A stretch of DNA of 37,987 nucleotides, taken from assembly GCF_003671715.1 (NCBI RefSeq), contig NZ_RAIF01000031.1, positions 1,030,763-1,068,749 on the forward strand, written 5' to 3'. The DNA is from Streptomyces sp. E2N166 (GTDB lineage Bacteria > Actinomycetota > Actinomycetes > Streptomycetales > Streptomycetaceae). The notes under the pieces are model-generated. The model saw only the letters and a list, made by a program, of their open reading frames with translations, was not told the DNA's origin and did no database searches. This document shows, in pieces, positions 13,272-22,643 of the stretch. Position numbers and translations under genes: made by a program. Each line of letters opens with the position of its first letter. The stretch's first letter is position 1.

Positions 13272-15488
13272 ATGCACGCGTCCCCCATGAGCCGGCGTGC
13301 CGTACTCGCCGGCACCGCGGCCGCCGCCGCGCTCACCGCCGTTCCGTTCACCCCCGGGCGCGCCCAGGCCGCCGAGCACCCCGACGGAGCCCGTCCCTAC
13401 CGCTGGCGCAACGTCGTCGTCGGCGGCACCGGCTTCATCACCGGCGTCCTGTTCCACCCCCGCGTCCGCGGGCTCGCCTACGCCCGTACCGACATCGGCG
13501 GCGCCTACCGCTGGGACGACCGGGCCGCCCGCTGGGTGCCGCTCCTGGACCACCTCGGCTGGGACGACTGGAACCTCCTGGGCGTCGAGGCGATGGCCGT
13601 CGACCCCGCCCACCCGGACCGGCTCTACCTGGCCTGCGGCACCTACGCCCAGGCATGGGCGGGCAACGGCGCGATCCTGCGCTCCGAGGACCGCGGCGCC
13701 ACCTGGCAGCGCACCGACCTGACCGTGAAGCTCGGTGCCAACGAGGACGGCCGGGGCACCGGCGAGCGGCTGCTGGTCGACCCGCGCGACAGCGACACCC
13801 TGTGGCTGGGCACCCGGCACGACGGTCTGTGGAAGTCGGCGGACCGGGGCGCCACCTGGACCCTCGCCGCCGGCTTCCCGGCCACCCCGAGCGCCACCGG
13901 CCAGGGCGTCACCCTCCTCGTCGCCGCCCACCGCACCGTCTACGCCGGCTGGGGCGACGCCGACGGCACCGCACCGAACCTCTTCCGCGCGCCCGACGGC
14001 ACCACCTGGCAGCCCGTCCCCGGGCAGCCCTCGGGCACCGCGGCCAAGGTCCCGATCCGCGCCGCGTACGACCGGCTCACCCGTGAGCTGTACGTGACGT
14101 ACGCCGACGCGCCGGGTCCGAACGGGCAGTCCACCGGCAGCGGGCACAAGCTGCGCACGGTGAACGGCCGGTGGACCGAGGTCACGCCCGTCCGGCCGGG
14201 CGGCACCACGGGTGACGGCTCGGCCGACAGCTTCGGCTACGGCGGCGTGGCCGTCGACGCCCGCCTCCCCGGCACCGTCGTCGTCTCCACCAACAACCGC
14301 TGGGCGGCGGTCGACACCCTGTTCCGGACCACCGACGGCGGCCGCACCTGGACGTCCCTGAAGGACTCGGCCGTCCTCGACGTCTCCGAGACCCCGTACC
14401 TGAAGTGGGGCGAGGAGCGGCCCAAGTTCGGCTGGTGGATCCAGGCCGTCGCCCTCGACCCGTACGACTCCGAGCACCTCGTGTACGGCACCGGCGCCAC
14501 CCTCTACGGTACCCGCGACCTCAGACGCTGGGCCCCGCGGATCCGCGGCCTGGAGGAGGCGTCCGTGACCCAGCTGGTCTCGCCCCCGGCCGGGGGAGCG
14601 CACCTGCTCAGCGGGTCGCGGGACATCGGTGTGATGTACCACGAGCGGCTCACGGCGTCTCCGGCGCGCGGCATGGCGACGAACCCCGTGTCCGGGTCGG
14701 CTACGGGACTCGCGCAGGCGGCGCGCAGACCGGCGTACGTCGTCCGGGCGGGCTGGGGCGAGAACGGCAACGGCGCGTACTCCCACGACGGCGGACGGAC
14801 CTGGGCGCCCTTCGCGGCCCAGCCCGGCATCGCCGAGAACGCACCGGGACCGATCGCCACCAACGCCGACGGCAGTGTGCTGCTGTGGTCCTTCGTGCAC
14901 TGGGACGGCACGAGGTACGCGGCTCACCGCTCGGCGGACAACGGGACGACCTGGTCCGAGGTCCCCTCCTTCCCGAACGGCGCCACGCCGGTCGCCGACC
15001 CGGTGGACCCGACGCTCTTCTACGCGTACGACACCGACACGGGAACGCTGCTCGCCAGCACTGACAGTGGCCGTTCCTTCACCCGCCGTGCGACCGGACT
15101 GCCCGCCGGAGACAGCCAGTTCAAGCTGGTCGCGGCGCCCGGCCGGTCCGGTGACCTGTGGCTGAGCACGAAGTGGAACGGCCTGCACCGCTCCACCGAC
15201 GGCGGTGTCGCCTTCACCAAGGTCGACAGCTGCCGGGCCTCCCACACCCTCGGCTTCGGGAAGGCCGCCGACGGCGCCGGCTATCCGGCGATCTACCAGG
15301 TCGGCTCCACCGAGGCCATCACCGCCGTCTACCGCTCCGACGACGAGGCGAAGAGCTGGACGCGGATCAACGACGACCAGCACCAGTGGGGGTGGACCGG
15401 CGAGACGATCACCGGCGATCCCCGCGTGCACGGCCGCGTCTACCTCGCCACCAACGGACGCGGCATCCAGTACGGAGAGCCCCGCTGA
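13272..15488 (+). CDS. GH74 xyloglucanase, Tat-type signal, no carbohydrate-binding module
   Basis: The product has 738 residues. The N-terminus, MSRRAVLAG followed by an Ala-rich segment and AQA-AEH, is a twin-arginine export signal. The mature protein opens with YRWRNVVVGGTGFITGVLFH, the start of the first beta-propeller of GH74. Repeated Asp-box/BNR-like motifs (SEDRGATW, SADRGATW, TTDGGRTW, STDGGVAF) run along both propellers. The two catalytic aspartates fit D74 in TDIGGAYRW and D396 in ALDPYDSEH. The family cuts the beta-1,4-glucan chain of xyloglucan. Many secreted actinobacterial GH74 enzymes also carry a CBM2; here the protein ends with the propeller at YLATNGRGIQYGEPR. Start ATG 13272 has GAGG 7 bp upstream; ATG 13287 is possible. 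The stop codon overlaps the next start (TGATG). Confidence 0.92.
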   Translation: MHASPMSRRAVLAGTAAAAALTAVPFTPGRAQAAEHPDGARPYRWRNVVVGGTGFITGVLFHPRVRGLAYARTDIGGAYRWDDRAARWVPLLDHLGWDDWNLLGVEAMAVDPAHPDRLYLACGTYAQAWAGNGAILRSEDRGATWQRTDLTVKLGANEDGRGTGERLLVDPRDSDTLWLGTRHDGLWKSADRGATWTLAAGFPATPSATGQGVTLLVAAHRTVYAGWGDADGTAPNLFRAPDGTTWQPVPGQPSGTAAKVPIRAAYDRLTRELYVTYADAPGPNGQSTGSGHKLRTVNGRWTEVTPVRPGGTTGDGSADSFGYGGVAVDARLPGTVVVSTNNRWAAVDTLFRTTDGGRTWTSLKDSAVLDVSETPYLKWGEERPKFGWWIQAVALDPYDSEHLVYGTGATLYGTRDLRRWAPRIRGLEEASVTQLVSPPAGGAHLLSGSRDIGVMYHERLTASPARGMATNPVSGSATGLAQAARRPAYVVRAGWGENGNGAYSHDGGRTWAPFAAQPGIAENAPGPIATNADGSVLLWSFVHWDGTRYAAHRSADNGTTWSEVPSFPNGATPVADPVDPTLFYAYDTDTGTLLASTDSGRSFTRRATGLPAGDSQFKLVAAPGRSGDLWLSTKWNGLHRSTDGGVAFTKVDSCRASHTLGFGKAADGAGYPAIYQVGSTEAITAVYRSDDEAKSWTRINDDQHQWGWTGETITGDPRVHGRVYLATNGRGIQYGEPR

Positions 15489-17464
15489 TGCCCAGCCTGT
15501 CGGACACCACCCGCCACCGCATCCTCTACGGCGGCGACTACAACCCCGAGCAGTGGCCCGAGGAGACCTGGCACGAGGACCTCCGCCTGATGAGGGCCGC
15601 CGGCGTCAACTGCGTCACCCTCGGCGTCTTCTCCTGGGCGAAGCTGGAACCACGCCCCGGCGTCCACGACTTCGGGTGGCTGGACCGCCTGATGGACCTG
15701 ATGCACGCAGGCGGCATCGGCGTCGTCCTCGCCACCCCCACCGCCTCGCCCCCGCCCTGGCTGGGGCACCTGCACCCGGACACCCTGCCCCGCGACGAGG
15801 ACGGCCGCACCGAGTGGTGGGGCGGCCGGCAGCACTTCTCGCACTCCAGCGCCACCTACCGCCGCCACGCCGCCGCCATCACCGAGGCCCTGGCCGCCCG
15901 CTACGCCGGCCACCCCGCCCTCACCATGTGGCACATCAACAACGAGTACTGCACCTACGACCACGGCGACGAGGCCGCCACCCGCTTCCGCCGCTGGCTC
16001 CAGGACCGCTACGGCACCCTCGACGCCCTCAACACCGCTTGGGGCACCGCCTTCTGGAGCCAGGGCTACGGCGACTGGGCGGAGATCCTGCCCGCCCGCC
16101 GCGCCCACTACCTGAAGAACCCGGCCCAGGTCCTCGACTTCCGGCGCTTCACCTCCGACATGCTCCTGGAGTGCTACGTCGCCGAACGCGACATCGTCCG
16201 CCGCCACACCCCGCACCTGCCGGTCACCACCAACTTCATGCCGCTCTGGTCCGGCCAGGACGCCTGGCGCTGGGCCGAGGAGGAGGACGTCGTCTCCGTC
16301 GACCTCTACCCCGACCCGCGCGACCCCTTCGGCGCCCAGGAAGGCGCCCTGGTCCAGGACATGACCCGCTCCCAGGCACGCGGCCCGTGGATGCTCATGG
16401 AACAGGCGGCCGGGCCCGTCAACTGGCGCGGCGCGAACCACCCCAAGCCGCGCGGCCTCAACCGCCTGTGGTCCCTCCAGGCGGTCGCCCGCGGCGCCGA
16501 CGCCGTCTGCTTCTTCCAGTGGCGCCAGTCGAGGCAGGGCGCCGAGAAGTTCCACTCCGGCATGGTCTCGCACGCGGGGGCGGCAGGCCGTACGTACCAG
16601 GAGGTCAAGCAGCTCGGCGCCGACCTCGCGAAGCTCGGCCCGCACGCGGCGGGCAGCACGGTCACCGCCGACGTCGCCGTCCTGCACGACTGGCACTCCT
16701 GGTGGGCCGGCGCCCAGGACGGCCGCCTCTCCACCCGCTTCGACTACACCGACGTCCTGCGCGCCTGGCACCGTGCGCTGTGGGGAGCCCACCTCACCGC
16801 CGACTTCGCCCACCCGGAACACGACCTGACCCCGTACAAGGCGGTCGTCGTGCCCCAGCTCTACGCGCTCACCGACGCGGCGATCGGCAACCTCCTCGCC
16901 TACGCGCGCGGCGGCGGCGCCCTCGTCTGCGGCTTCCTCACCGGAGTCGCCGACGAGGACGACCGGGTCAGGCCCGGCGGCATGGACGCCCGGCTGCGCG
17001 AGCTGTTCGGCATCCGCACCCTGCACGAGTGGTGGCCCCTGGAGGCGGACGAGACCGCCGCCTGCGACGGCTTCCGGGGCACCCTGTGGTCGGAGGAGAT
17101 CGAGCCCGACGGCACCGCCACCGAGACCGTCCGCTACAAGGGCGGTGAGCTGGACGGACTCCCCGCCGTCCTGCGCAAGGGCCGCGCCTGGTACCTCTCG
17201 ACCCTCCCGGAGCCGGACGCGCTGCGCGACCTGCTCGCCCGCGTCGCCGCCGACGCGGGCGCCCGGCCGGTGCTCGACGGACTCCCGGCCGGCGTTGAGG
17301 CCGTACGCCGCGGTGACCTGCTCTTCCTCCTCCACCACGGCCGCGACCCGGTCACCGTCGACGTCCCGGGCACCCACCGCTGCCTGCTGACCGACGCGAC
17401 CGTCACCGACCGCGTCACCCTCGGCCGCTACGGCGTGGCGGTCCTCACGGAGCCGGCCTCATGA
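15488..17464 (+). CDS. GH42 beta-galactosidase
   Basis: The protein has 658 residues, as usual for GH42. It begins RILYGGDYNPEQWPEETW, the family signature. The acid/base Glu is E153 in WHINNEYC and the nucleophile Glu is E305 in WMLMEQAAGPVNW. The barrel is followed by the trimerisation domain (about 390-590, starting near DVAVLHDWHSWW) and a small C-terminal beta domain. No signal peptide, so it acts in the cytoplasm. In the proposed pathway it removes beta-1,2-linked galactose from xyloglucan side chains after defucosylation; other beta-galactosides remain possible. The ATG at 15488 shares one base with the GH74 stop, and the gene's own stop overlaps the GH95 start (ATGA), so the three are translationally coupled. 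Confidence 0.93.
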   Translation: MPSLSDTTRHRILYGGDYNPEQWPEETWHEDLRLMRAAGVNCVTLGVFSWAKLEPRPGVHDFGWLDRLMDLMHAGGIGVVLATPTASPPPWLGHLHPDTLPRDEDGRTEWWGGRQHFSHSSATYRRHAAAITEALAARYAGHPALTMWHINNEYCTYDHGDEAATRFRRWLQDRYGTLDALNTAWGTAFWSQGYGDWAEILPARRAHYLKNPAQVLDFRRFTSDMLLECYVAERDIVRRHTPHLPVTTNFMPLWSGQDAWRWAEEEDVVSVDLYPDPRDPFGAQEGALVQDMTRSQARGPWMLMEQAAGPVNWRGANHPKPRGLNRLWSLQAVARGADAVCFFQWRQSRQGAEKFHSGMVSHAGAAGRTYQEVKQLGADLAKLGPHAAGSTVTADVAVLHDWHSWWAGAQDGRLSTRFDYTDVLRAWHRALWGAHLTADFAHPEHDLTPYKAVVVPQLYALTDAAIGNLLAYARGGGALVCGFLTGVADEDDRVRPGGMDARLRELFGIRTLHEWWPLEADETAACDGFRGTLWSEEIEPDGTATETVRYKGGELDGLPAVLRKGRAWYLSTLPEPDALRDLLARVAADAGARPVLDGLPAGVEAVRRGDLLFLLHHGRDPVTVDVPGTHRCLLTDATVTDRVTLGRYGVAVLTEPAS

Positions 17465-19662
17465 CCGGTACACCGGTACACGGCACCTGGGAGCCCGAGC
17501 CCGCCGCCCGCTGGGAGGACGCCTTCCTGACCGGCAACGGCCACCACGGCGCCCTCGTGTTCGGCGATCCGGACGCCGACCGGGTCATCGTCACCCACCA
17601 CACGCTCGTCCGCCCGGACGGCGACGACGGACACCGCCGCCCGCCCCGGCTCGCCGCCGAACTCCCCGCCCTCCAGGACCGCCTGCTGGCCGGGGAGACG
17701 GCCGCCGCCGAGAGCTTCACCGACGGGCGCCCGCTGCAATGGGTACGCCCTTTCCACCCGGCCTTCCAGCTCCGCCTGAACAGACCGCCCGGCGACCCCC
17801 GCGCCGCCTACCGCCGCTCCGTCGACTTCACCACCGGCGAGACGACCGCCACCTGCTCCAACCGGACCAGCCGGGTCTTCGTCTCCCGCGCCGACGACGT
17901 GATCGTGCAGCACGTCACCGCCCCGCACCTCACCCTCGACCTGTCCCTCGACCCCCGCCTCCCCGGCGCCCCCGCCGGGCTCGGCGTCGGCCACGGCGCC
18001 GTCCTCACCCCCGAGGGCGCCCTGCTCAGCCTGCGCGCCCGCTACCCCGGCAGCGACCTGGCGTTCACCGGCGTCACCCTGGTCGCGGTCACCGGCGGCG
18101 CCACGAAACTGGTACCGCCCGGCGTACTCGTCGAGGGCGCCACGGAGGTACTGCTCCTCACCCGGGTGCGCCGGCACACCGGCGAGCTGGACGTGGTCAC
18201 CGAGGGCCGGGCCCTGCGCGACCTGCCGGACGGGGCGTCGTACGAGGGCCTCCTCGACCGCCACCTCGCCCTCCACCGCGCCGCCTACGACCGCGTCACC
18301 CTCGACCTCGCCGCCGACCCCGCCGAACGCGCCCTGCCGGGCTCCGCGCTGCTCGCACGGCCCGGCGGCACGGCCCTCCTGGAGCGCCTGTTCGCCGCCG
18401 GCCGCTACCACCTCCTGTCGGCCAGCGGCATGCTCCCGCCCCGCCTCACCGGCCTGTGGACCGGTGACTGGAACACCGCCTGGTCCGGGGCGTTCACCAC
18501 CAACGCCAACCTCAACCTCCAGACCGCCTCCGCCGCGGCCGCCGCCCTCCCCGAGGTCACCGAGGCACATGCCGCCCTGGTCCACCGGCAGCTCCCGGAC
18601 TGGCGGGACAACGCCCGCGCGATCTTCGGCACCCGAGGCGTCGTCGCGCCCTCGCACACCGACGGCGAGTCCGGGCACACGTACCACTTCAGCCGCGAGT
18701 ACCCGCTCCACCTGTGGACCGCGGGCGCCGACTGGCTGCTCAAGCCCCTCGTCGACCACGACGAGACCCGCGGCGACCGCGACCCCCGCACCACCGCCGC
18801 GCTCGCCGAAGTCGCCCTGTTCTACGAGGACTTCCTCACCCGGACCGACGACGACGGACACGCGGTCGTGGTCCCCTCCTACTCACCCGAGAACCGCCCC
18901 GCCAACGCCAGTTGGGGCACCGTCGACGCGGCCATGGACCTCTCCGCCGCCCGGCACGCCCTGCTGACCGCCGCCGACCGCCATCCCGAGCACGCCGACC
19001 GCTGGCGCGCCCTCGCCGACCGCCTCCCGCCCCACCGGACCAACGCCGACGGCGCCCTGGCGGAGTGGGCGTGGCCGGGCCTGGCGGACAACTACGACCA
19101 CCGCCACCTCAGCCACCTCTACGGCGTCTGGCCGCTCGACGAGATCAACCCGTACGACACCCCCGCCCTCGCCGAGGCCGCCCACCGCGCCCTCACACTG
19201 CGCGGCGCCGAGAACGACTCCGCCCACGGCCACCTCCACCACGCCCTGATCGCGGCCCGCCTCCGGGACGCCGAACGGGTCGCCCACGCCCTCGGCCGGG
19301 TGCTCGACGGCGACTTCTTCCACCCGTCCCTGATGAGCGCGCACTACCCCCACCGCGACGTGTACAACGCGGACGCCGCGCACGCCCTCCCGGCCGTGCT
19401 CATCGAGATGCTCGTGCAGTCCACCCCCGACCGGCTGGTCCTGCTCCCCGCGCTCCCGGAGAGCTGCCGCGAGGGCCGGCTCACGGGCGTACGCACCCGG
19501 TTCGGAGCGGAGCTGGACCTCGGCTGGGCGGCCGACGGCACGGCGACGGCCGTCCTGCGCCCGGGCCGCACGCACCGCATCGAACTGAGGACTCCCTCCG
19601 GCGCCGAACCGCTCGACCTCGCCGCCGGAGAGGACCGCGTCATCAGTGTCAAGGCGCGGTAG
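17461..19662 (+). CDS. GH95-type alpha-L-fucosidase, short divergent form
   Basis: The protein has 733 residues. The N-terminal beta-sandwich starts with WEDAFLTGNGHHGALVFGDP, a family 95 hallmark. The (alpha/alpha)6 barrel includes LTGLWTGDWNTAWSGAFTTN followed by the Asn pair N350 and N352 in NLNLQ, the residues that activate water in characterised GH95 fucosidases. SPEN (E477) fits the general acid position, and D638 (in NADAAH, 16 residues before the S of EMLVQS) aligns with the catalytic Asp usually found in DGNFG. The surrounding MNYW and GNFG motifs are replaced, so this is a distant branch and its exact sugar (fucose or L-galactose) is uncertain. No signal peptide. In context it would remove the terminal alpha-1,2-fucose from xyloglucan oligosaccharides so that GH42 can act. 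Confidence 0.8.
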   Translation: MTGTPVHGTWEPEPAARWEDAFLTGNGHHGALVFGDPDADRVIVTHHTLVRPDGDDGHRRPPRLAAELPALQDRLLAGETAAAESFTDGRPLQWVRPFHPAFQLRLNRPPGDPRAAYRRSVDFTTGETTATCSNRTSRVFVSRADDVIVQHVTAPHLTLDLSLDPRLPGAPAGLGVGHGAVLTPEGALLSLRARYPGSDLAFTGVTLVAVTGGATKLVPPGVLVEGATEVLLLTRVRRHTGELDVVTEGRALRDLPDGASYEGLLDRHLALHRAAYDRVTLDLAADPAERALPGSALLARPGGTALLERLFAAGRYHLLSASGMLPPRLTGLWTGDWNTAWSGAFTTNANLNLQTASAAAAALPEVTEAHAALVHRQLPDWRDNARAIFGTRGVVAPSHTDGESGHTYHFSREYPLHLWTAGADWLLKPLVDHDETRGDRDPRTTAALAEVALFYEDFLTRTDDDGHAVVVPSYSPENRPANASWGTVDAAMDLSAARHALLTAADRHPEHADRWRALADRLPPHRTNADGALAEWAWPGLADNYDHRHLSHLYGVWPLDEINPYDTPALAEAAHRALTLRGAENDSAHGHLHHALIAARLRDAERVAHALGRVLDGDFFHPSLMSAHYPHRDVYNADAAHALPAVLIEMLVQSTPDRLVLLPALPESCREGRLTGVRTRFGAELDLGWAADGTATAVLRPGRTHRIELRTPSGAEPLDLAAGEDRVISVKAR

Positions 19663-19699
19663 CAGCACCGCAACTCCCCCCACCCATGGAAGGAACCCC

Positions 19700-20425
19700 A
19701 TGGCACCACGCGACCGCACTCGTCCCCGCACCCGCACCCTGACCGCCCTGCTGGCCCCGGCCCTCGCCCTCGGCGCCACCGTCGGCCTGGCCTCGGCCCC
19801 CGCCCAGGCCGCCGTCTGGAGCTCCTGCGACCAGTGGGGCAACACGAGCCTGAACGGCTACACCCTCTACAACAACATCTGGGGCTCCGGCGCCGGCAGC
19901 CAGTGCGTCTGGGCCAACTCCGGCACCAACTGGGGCGTCTGGGCCGACCACCCCGACACCGGCGGCATCAAGTCCTACCCGAACGCCAAAAAGGTGATCA
20001 ACAAGCCCATCGCCTCCCTCGGTTCGCTGAGCAGCAGCTACAACGTCACGGTCCCGTCGTCCGGCGCGTACAACACGTCGTACGACATCTGGGACACGGA
20101 CTACGACTACGAGATCATGCTCTGGGTCAACCACAACGGGGCCGTGGGCCCGCTCGGCAGCCCCCAGGGTTCGGTCACCCTCGGCGGCCACTCCTGGAAC
20201 GTCTACAAGGGGGACAACGGCGCCAACGAGGTCTTCTCGTTCCTGCGCACCTCGGACTCGGACTCCGGCACCGTCGACATCCTGCCGATTCTGAAGTGGA
20301 TCAAGGACACCAAGGGCTGGATGGGCAACGAGACCATCGGTGACGTGCAGTTCGGCTACGAGATCACCTCGTCCGCCGGCGGCCTCGACTTCCGCACCAA
20401 CAACCTGACGGTCAGCGGCGGCTGA
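19700..20425 (+). CDS. secreted GH12 endoglucanase/xyloglucanase
   Basis: The product has 241 residues. A Sec signal peptide (RTLTALLAPALALGATVGLA, cleavage after AQA) precedes a single GH12 jelly-roll domain. The nucleophile is E138 in DYEIMLWVNHNG and the acid/base is E221 in FGYEITSSAGG. Many GH12 members hydrolyse xyloglucan as well as beta-1,4-glucan, which fits the locus. There is no linker or binding module, so the enzyme is minimal. The ATG at 19700 has GGAAGGA 6 bp upstream. The gap to the GH95 gene is 37 bp, so it is the last gene of the seven-gene operon, with a terminator following. Confidence 0.93.
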   Translation: MAPRDRTRPRTRTLTALLAPALALGATVGLASAPAQAAVWSSCDQWGNTSLNGYTLYNNIWGSGAGSQCVWANSGTNWGVWADHPDTGGIKSYPNAKKVINKPIASLGSLSSSYNVTVPSSGAYNTSYDIWDTDYDYEIMLWVNHNGAVGPLGSPQGSVTLGGHSWNVYKGDNGANEVFSFLRTSDSDSGTVDILPILKWIKDTKGWMGNETIGDVQFGYEITSSAGGLDFRTNNLTVSGG

Positions 20426-20446
20426 CCCCGTACCGCACCACGGCCG

Positions 20447-20476
20447 AGGGGCCGGCCCCGCCCGGGACCGGCCCCT
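20447..20476. terminator. bidirectional terminator between the GH12 and GH31 genes
   Basis: AGGGGCCGG (20447-20455) and CCGGCCCCT (20468-20476) form a perfect 9-bp stem with a 12-base loop. It lies between two converging genes and can serve both. Confidence 0.75.
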
Positions 20477-20491
20477 TCGCTCACCGCGCGC

Positions 20492-22549
20492 TCACTCCGC
20501 GACCGGCAGTCGCGCCCCGTCCCGCAGGAACAGCGGGATGCGGTCCAGCGGCGCGTCCACCGTCACGGACGCCCCGCCCTCGTAAGGCTCACCCGTCCAC
20601 GCGTCCGTCCAGCGCGCGCCCGCCGGAAGGTACGCCGTCCGGACCGTGGCGCCCGCCGTCAGCACCGGCGCGACCAGCAGATCCCGGCCGAGGAGGTAGG
20701 CGTCGTCCACCGGCCAGGCCGCCGGGTCGTCGGGGAACTCCAGGAACAGCGGCCGCATCACCGGCAGCCCCTCCTCGTGCGCCTCGCGCATGACGTCGAG
20801 CACGTACGGCTTCAGCCGCTCGCGCAGCCGCAGGTACTTCGCGAGGACCGGGTACGCCTCCTCGCCGTACGACCACACCTCGTTGGGGCCGCCGGTCATG
20901 TCCGGGCCCAGCGGCATGCCCGGGTCGCGGAAGCCGTGCAGCCGCATCAGCGGCGACAGCGCGCCGAACTGGAACCAGCGGACCAGCACCTCCCGGTACG
21001 CCGGGTCGTCCGGGTCGCCGCCGTGGAAGCCGCCGATGTCCGTGTTCCACCAGGGAATGCCGGACAGCCCGGTGTTGAGACCGGCGGCGATCTGGCGGCG
21101 CAGGGTCGCGAAGTCGGTGCCGATGTCCCCGGACCAGAGCGCGGCGCCGTGGCGCTGGCTGCCCGCCCACGCCGAGCGGTTGAGGGTGATCACCTCGTCG
21201 ACGCCGGCGGCGCGCAGGCCCTCGTCGAAGGTGCGGGAGTTCTCGGCCGGGTACAGGTTCCCGACCTCCAGGCCCGGACCGGCCCAGTAGCGCAGGTTCT
21301 CCGGGAAGCCCGGTTTCAGCTCGGGCTCGCAGGCGTCCAGCCAGAAGGCCGTGATGCCGTACCTGTCGAGGTAGTTCTCCTTGACCTTCGACCACACGAA
21401 GTCGCGGGCCTCGGGATTGGTGGCGTCGTAGAAGGCCACCTGGACCGTCGACGCGACCTCCTTGTCCGGCCAGTCGGCGTGCGCCATCGGGCCGTACTGG
21501 GTGCCGATGAAGTAGCCGCGCTGTTCCATGACCGGGTGGTTCTCGCTCAGCGGGGACACCGAAGGCCAGACGCTCACCACCAGCTTGATGCCCAGCTCGT
21601 CCAGCTCACGGACCATGGCCGCCGGGTCCGGCCACTCGGCCGGGTCGAACTTCCACTCACCGAGGTGTGTCCAGTGGAAGAAGTCGCAGACGATGGCGTC
21701 GATGGGCAGCCCGCGCCGCTTGTACTCCCGGGCCACGGCGAGGAGTTCGTCCTGCGTGCGGTAGCGGAGCTTGCACTGCCAGAAGCCGGCCGCCCACGCG
21801 GGCAGCATCGGCGTACGGCCGGTCACCGCGCTGTAGCGGCGCTGCGCGCCGGCCGGGGCGCCGGCCGTGATCCAGTAGTCGATCTGCCGGGCCGAGTCGG
21901 CGACCCAGCGGGTGCCGTTGCGGGCCAGCTCCACGCGGCCGATGGCCGGGTTGTTCCACAGCAGCGTGTAGCCGCGGCTGGAGGTGAGGACCGGGACGGA
22001 GACCTCGGCGTTGCGCTGGACCAGGTCCACGACCAGGCCCTTCTGGTCGAGGCGGCCGTGCTGGTGCTGGCCGAGGCCGTACAGTTTCTCGTCGTCGTAG
22101 GCGGCGAACCGCTGCTCCAGCCGGTGGTGCCCGTTGCCGACGGCCGTGTACAGGCGCGGGCCGGGCCACCAGAAGTGGGCGGGTTCCTCGGCCAGCAGCT
22201 CACCGCCGTCCGCGGTCCGTACGAAGCGCACCTGCCCCTCGGGGCCGGCCTCCACTGTCAGCGCCCCGACGGTCAGCGAGCCGTGCCCGTCCTCGATCTT
22301 GACGGTGCTCTCGGTCGCCGGTGCCTCGGCGAGGAGGGCTCCCGGCAGCCCCTCCAGCACCGGGCCGCCGAGCCGGGCCCGGACCCGGACCGCGTCCGGC
22401 CCCCAGGCCTCGATCCGGACGGTCTCCTGACGGCCGCTCCACTCCAGCGCGCCGTCCCGCTCGCGGAACGTTCCGACGGTGGGGGAGGACTGGGCGAGGC
22501 TGACCTTCGGCTGTGTCCCGGCAGGCTGTGTCTCGGCAGGCTGGTTCAC
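20492..22549 (-). CDS. GH31 alpha-xylosidase
   Basis: The product has 685 residues. The N-terminal beta-sandwich contains DDEKLYGLGQHQHGRLDQKG. The barrel contains WQCKLRYRTQDELL and the nucleophile motif FWLDACEPE with D405; the acid/base is D475 in WSGDIGTDF. The WLDACEPE wording and GIPWWNTDIGGFHGG match the xyloglucan-type alpha-xylosidase branch (Xyl31A/YicI-related) rather than alpha-glucosidases. No signal peptide and no PA14 insert, so it acts on oligosaccharides in the cytoplasm, removing non-reducing alpha-1,6-xylose. The GTG start at 22549 is chosen because AGGAG lies 8 bp upstream; the frame is open for 20 more codons (Ser/Pro-rich) to an ATG at 22609, which falls in a tandem-repeat region. 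It follows the LacI gene by 94 bp and is probably cotranscribed. Confidence 0.9.
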   Translation of the reverse strand: MNQPAETQPAGTQPKVSLAQSSPTVGTFRERDGALEWSGRQETVRIEAWGPDAVRVRARLGGPVLEGLPGALLAEAPATESTVKIEDGHGSLTVGALTVEAGPEGQVRFVRTADGGELLAEEPAHFWWPGPRLYTAVGNGHHRLEQRFAAYDDEKLYGLGQHQHGRLDQKGLVVDLVQRNAEVSVPVLTSSRGYTLLWNNPAIGRVELARNGTRWVADSARQIDYWITAGAPAGAQRRYSAVTGRTPMLPAWAAGFWQCKLRYRTQDELLAVAREYKRRGLPIDAIVCDFFHWTHLGEWKFDPAEWPDPAAMVRELDELGIKLVVSVWPSVSPLSENHPVMEQRGYFIGTQYGPMAHADWPDKEVASTVQVAFYDATNPEARDFVWSKVKENYLDRYGITAFWLDACEPELKPGFPENLRYWAGPGLEVGNLYPAENSRTFDEGLRAAGVDEVITLNRSAWAGSQRHGAALWSGDIGTDFATLRRQIAAGLNTGLSGIPWWNTDIGGFHGGDPDDPAYREVLVRWFQFGALSPLMRLHGFRDPGMPLGPDMTGGPNEVWSYGEEAYPVLAKYLRLRERLKPYVLDVMREAHEEGLPVMRPLFLEFPDDPAAWPVDDAYLLGRDLLVAPVLTAGATVRTAYLPAGARWTDAWTGEPYEGGASVTVDAPLDRIPLFLRDGARLPVAE

Positions 22550-22583
22550 GGAAGCGGCTCCTGGGGGAGTGCGGGGAGAACGG

Positions 22584-22640
22584 GGGCTACTGAGAGAGCA
22601 GGGAGGCACTGGGAGAGCAGAGGGCTACTGAGAGAGCGGA
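22584..22640. repeat. three tandem 19-bp repeats between the lacI-type and GH31 genes
   Basis: Units start at 22584, 22603 and 22622. The first and third share GGGCTACTGAGAGAGC exactly; the middle one is a diverged copy (GAGGCACTGGGAGAGCAGA). They fill most of the 94-bp gap, directly after the regulator's stop codon. Purpose unknown. Confidence 0.75.
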
Positions 22641-22643
22641 GAG

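Noticed and set aside
22584..22640. CRISPR array
   Set aside because: Units are directly adjacent without spacers and only three copies exist; a plain tandem repeat.
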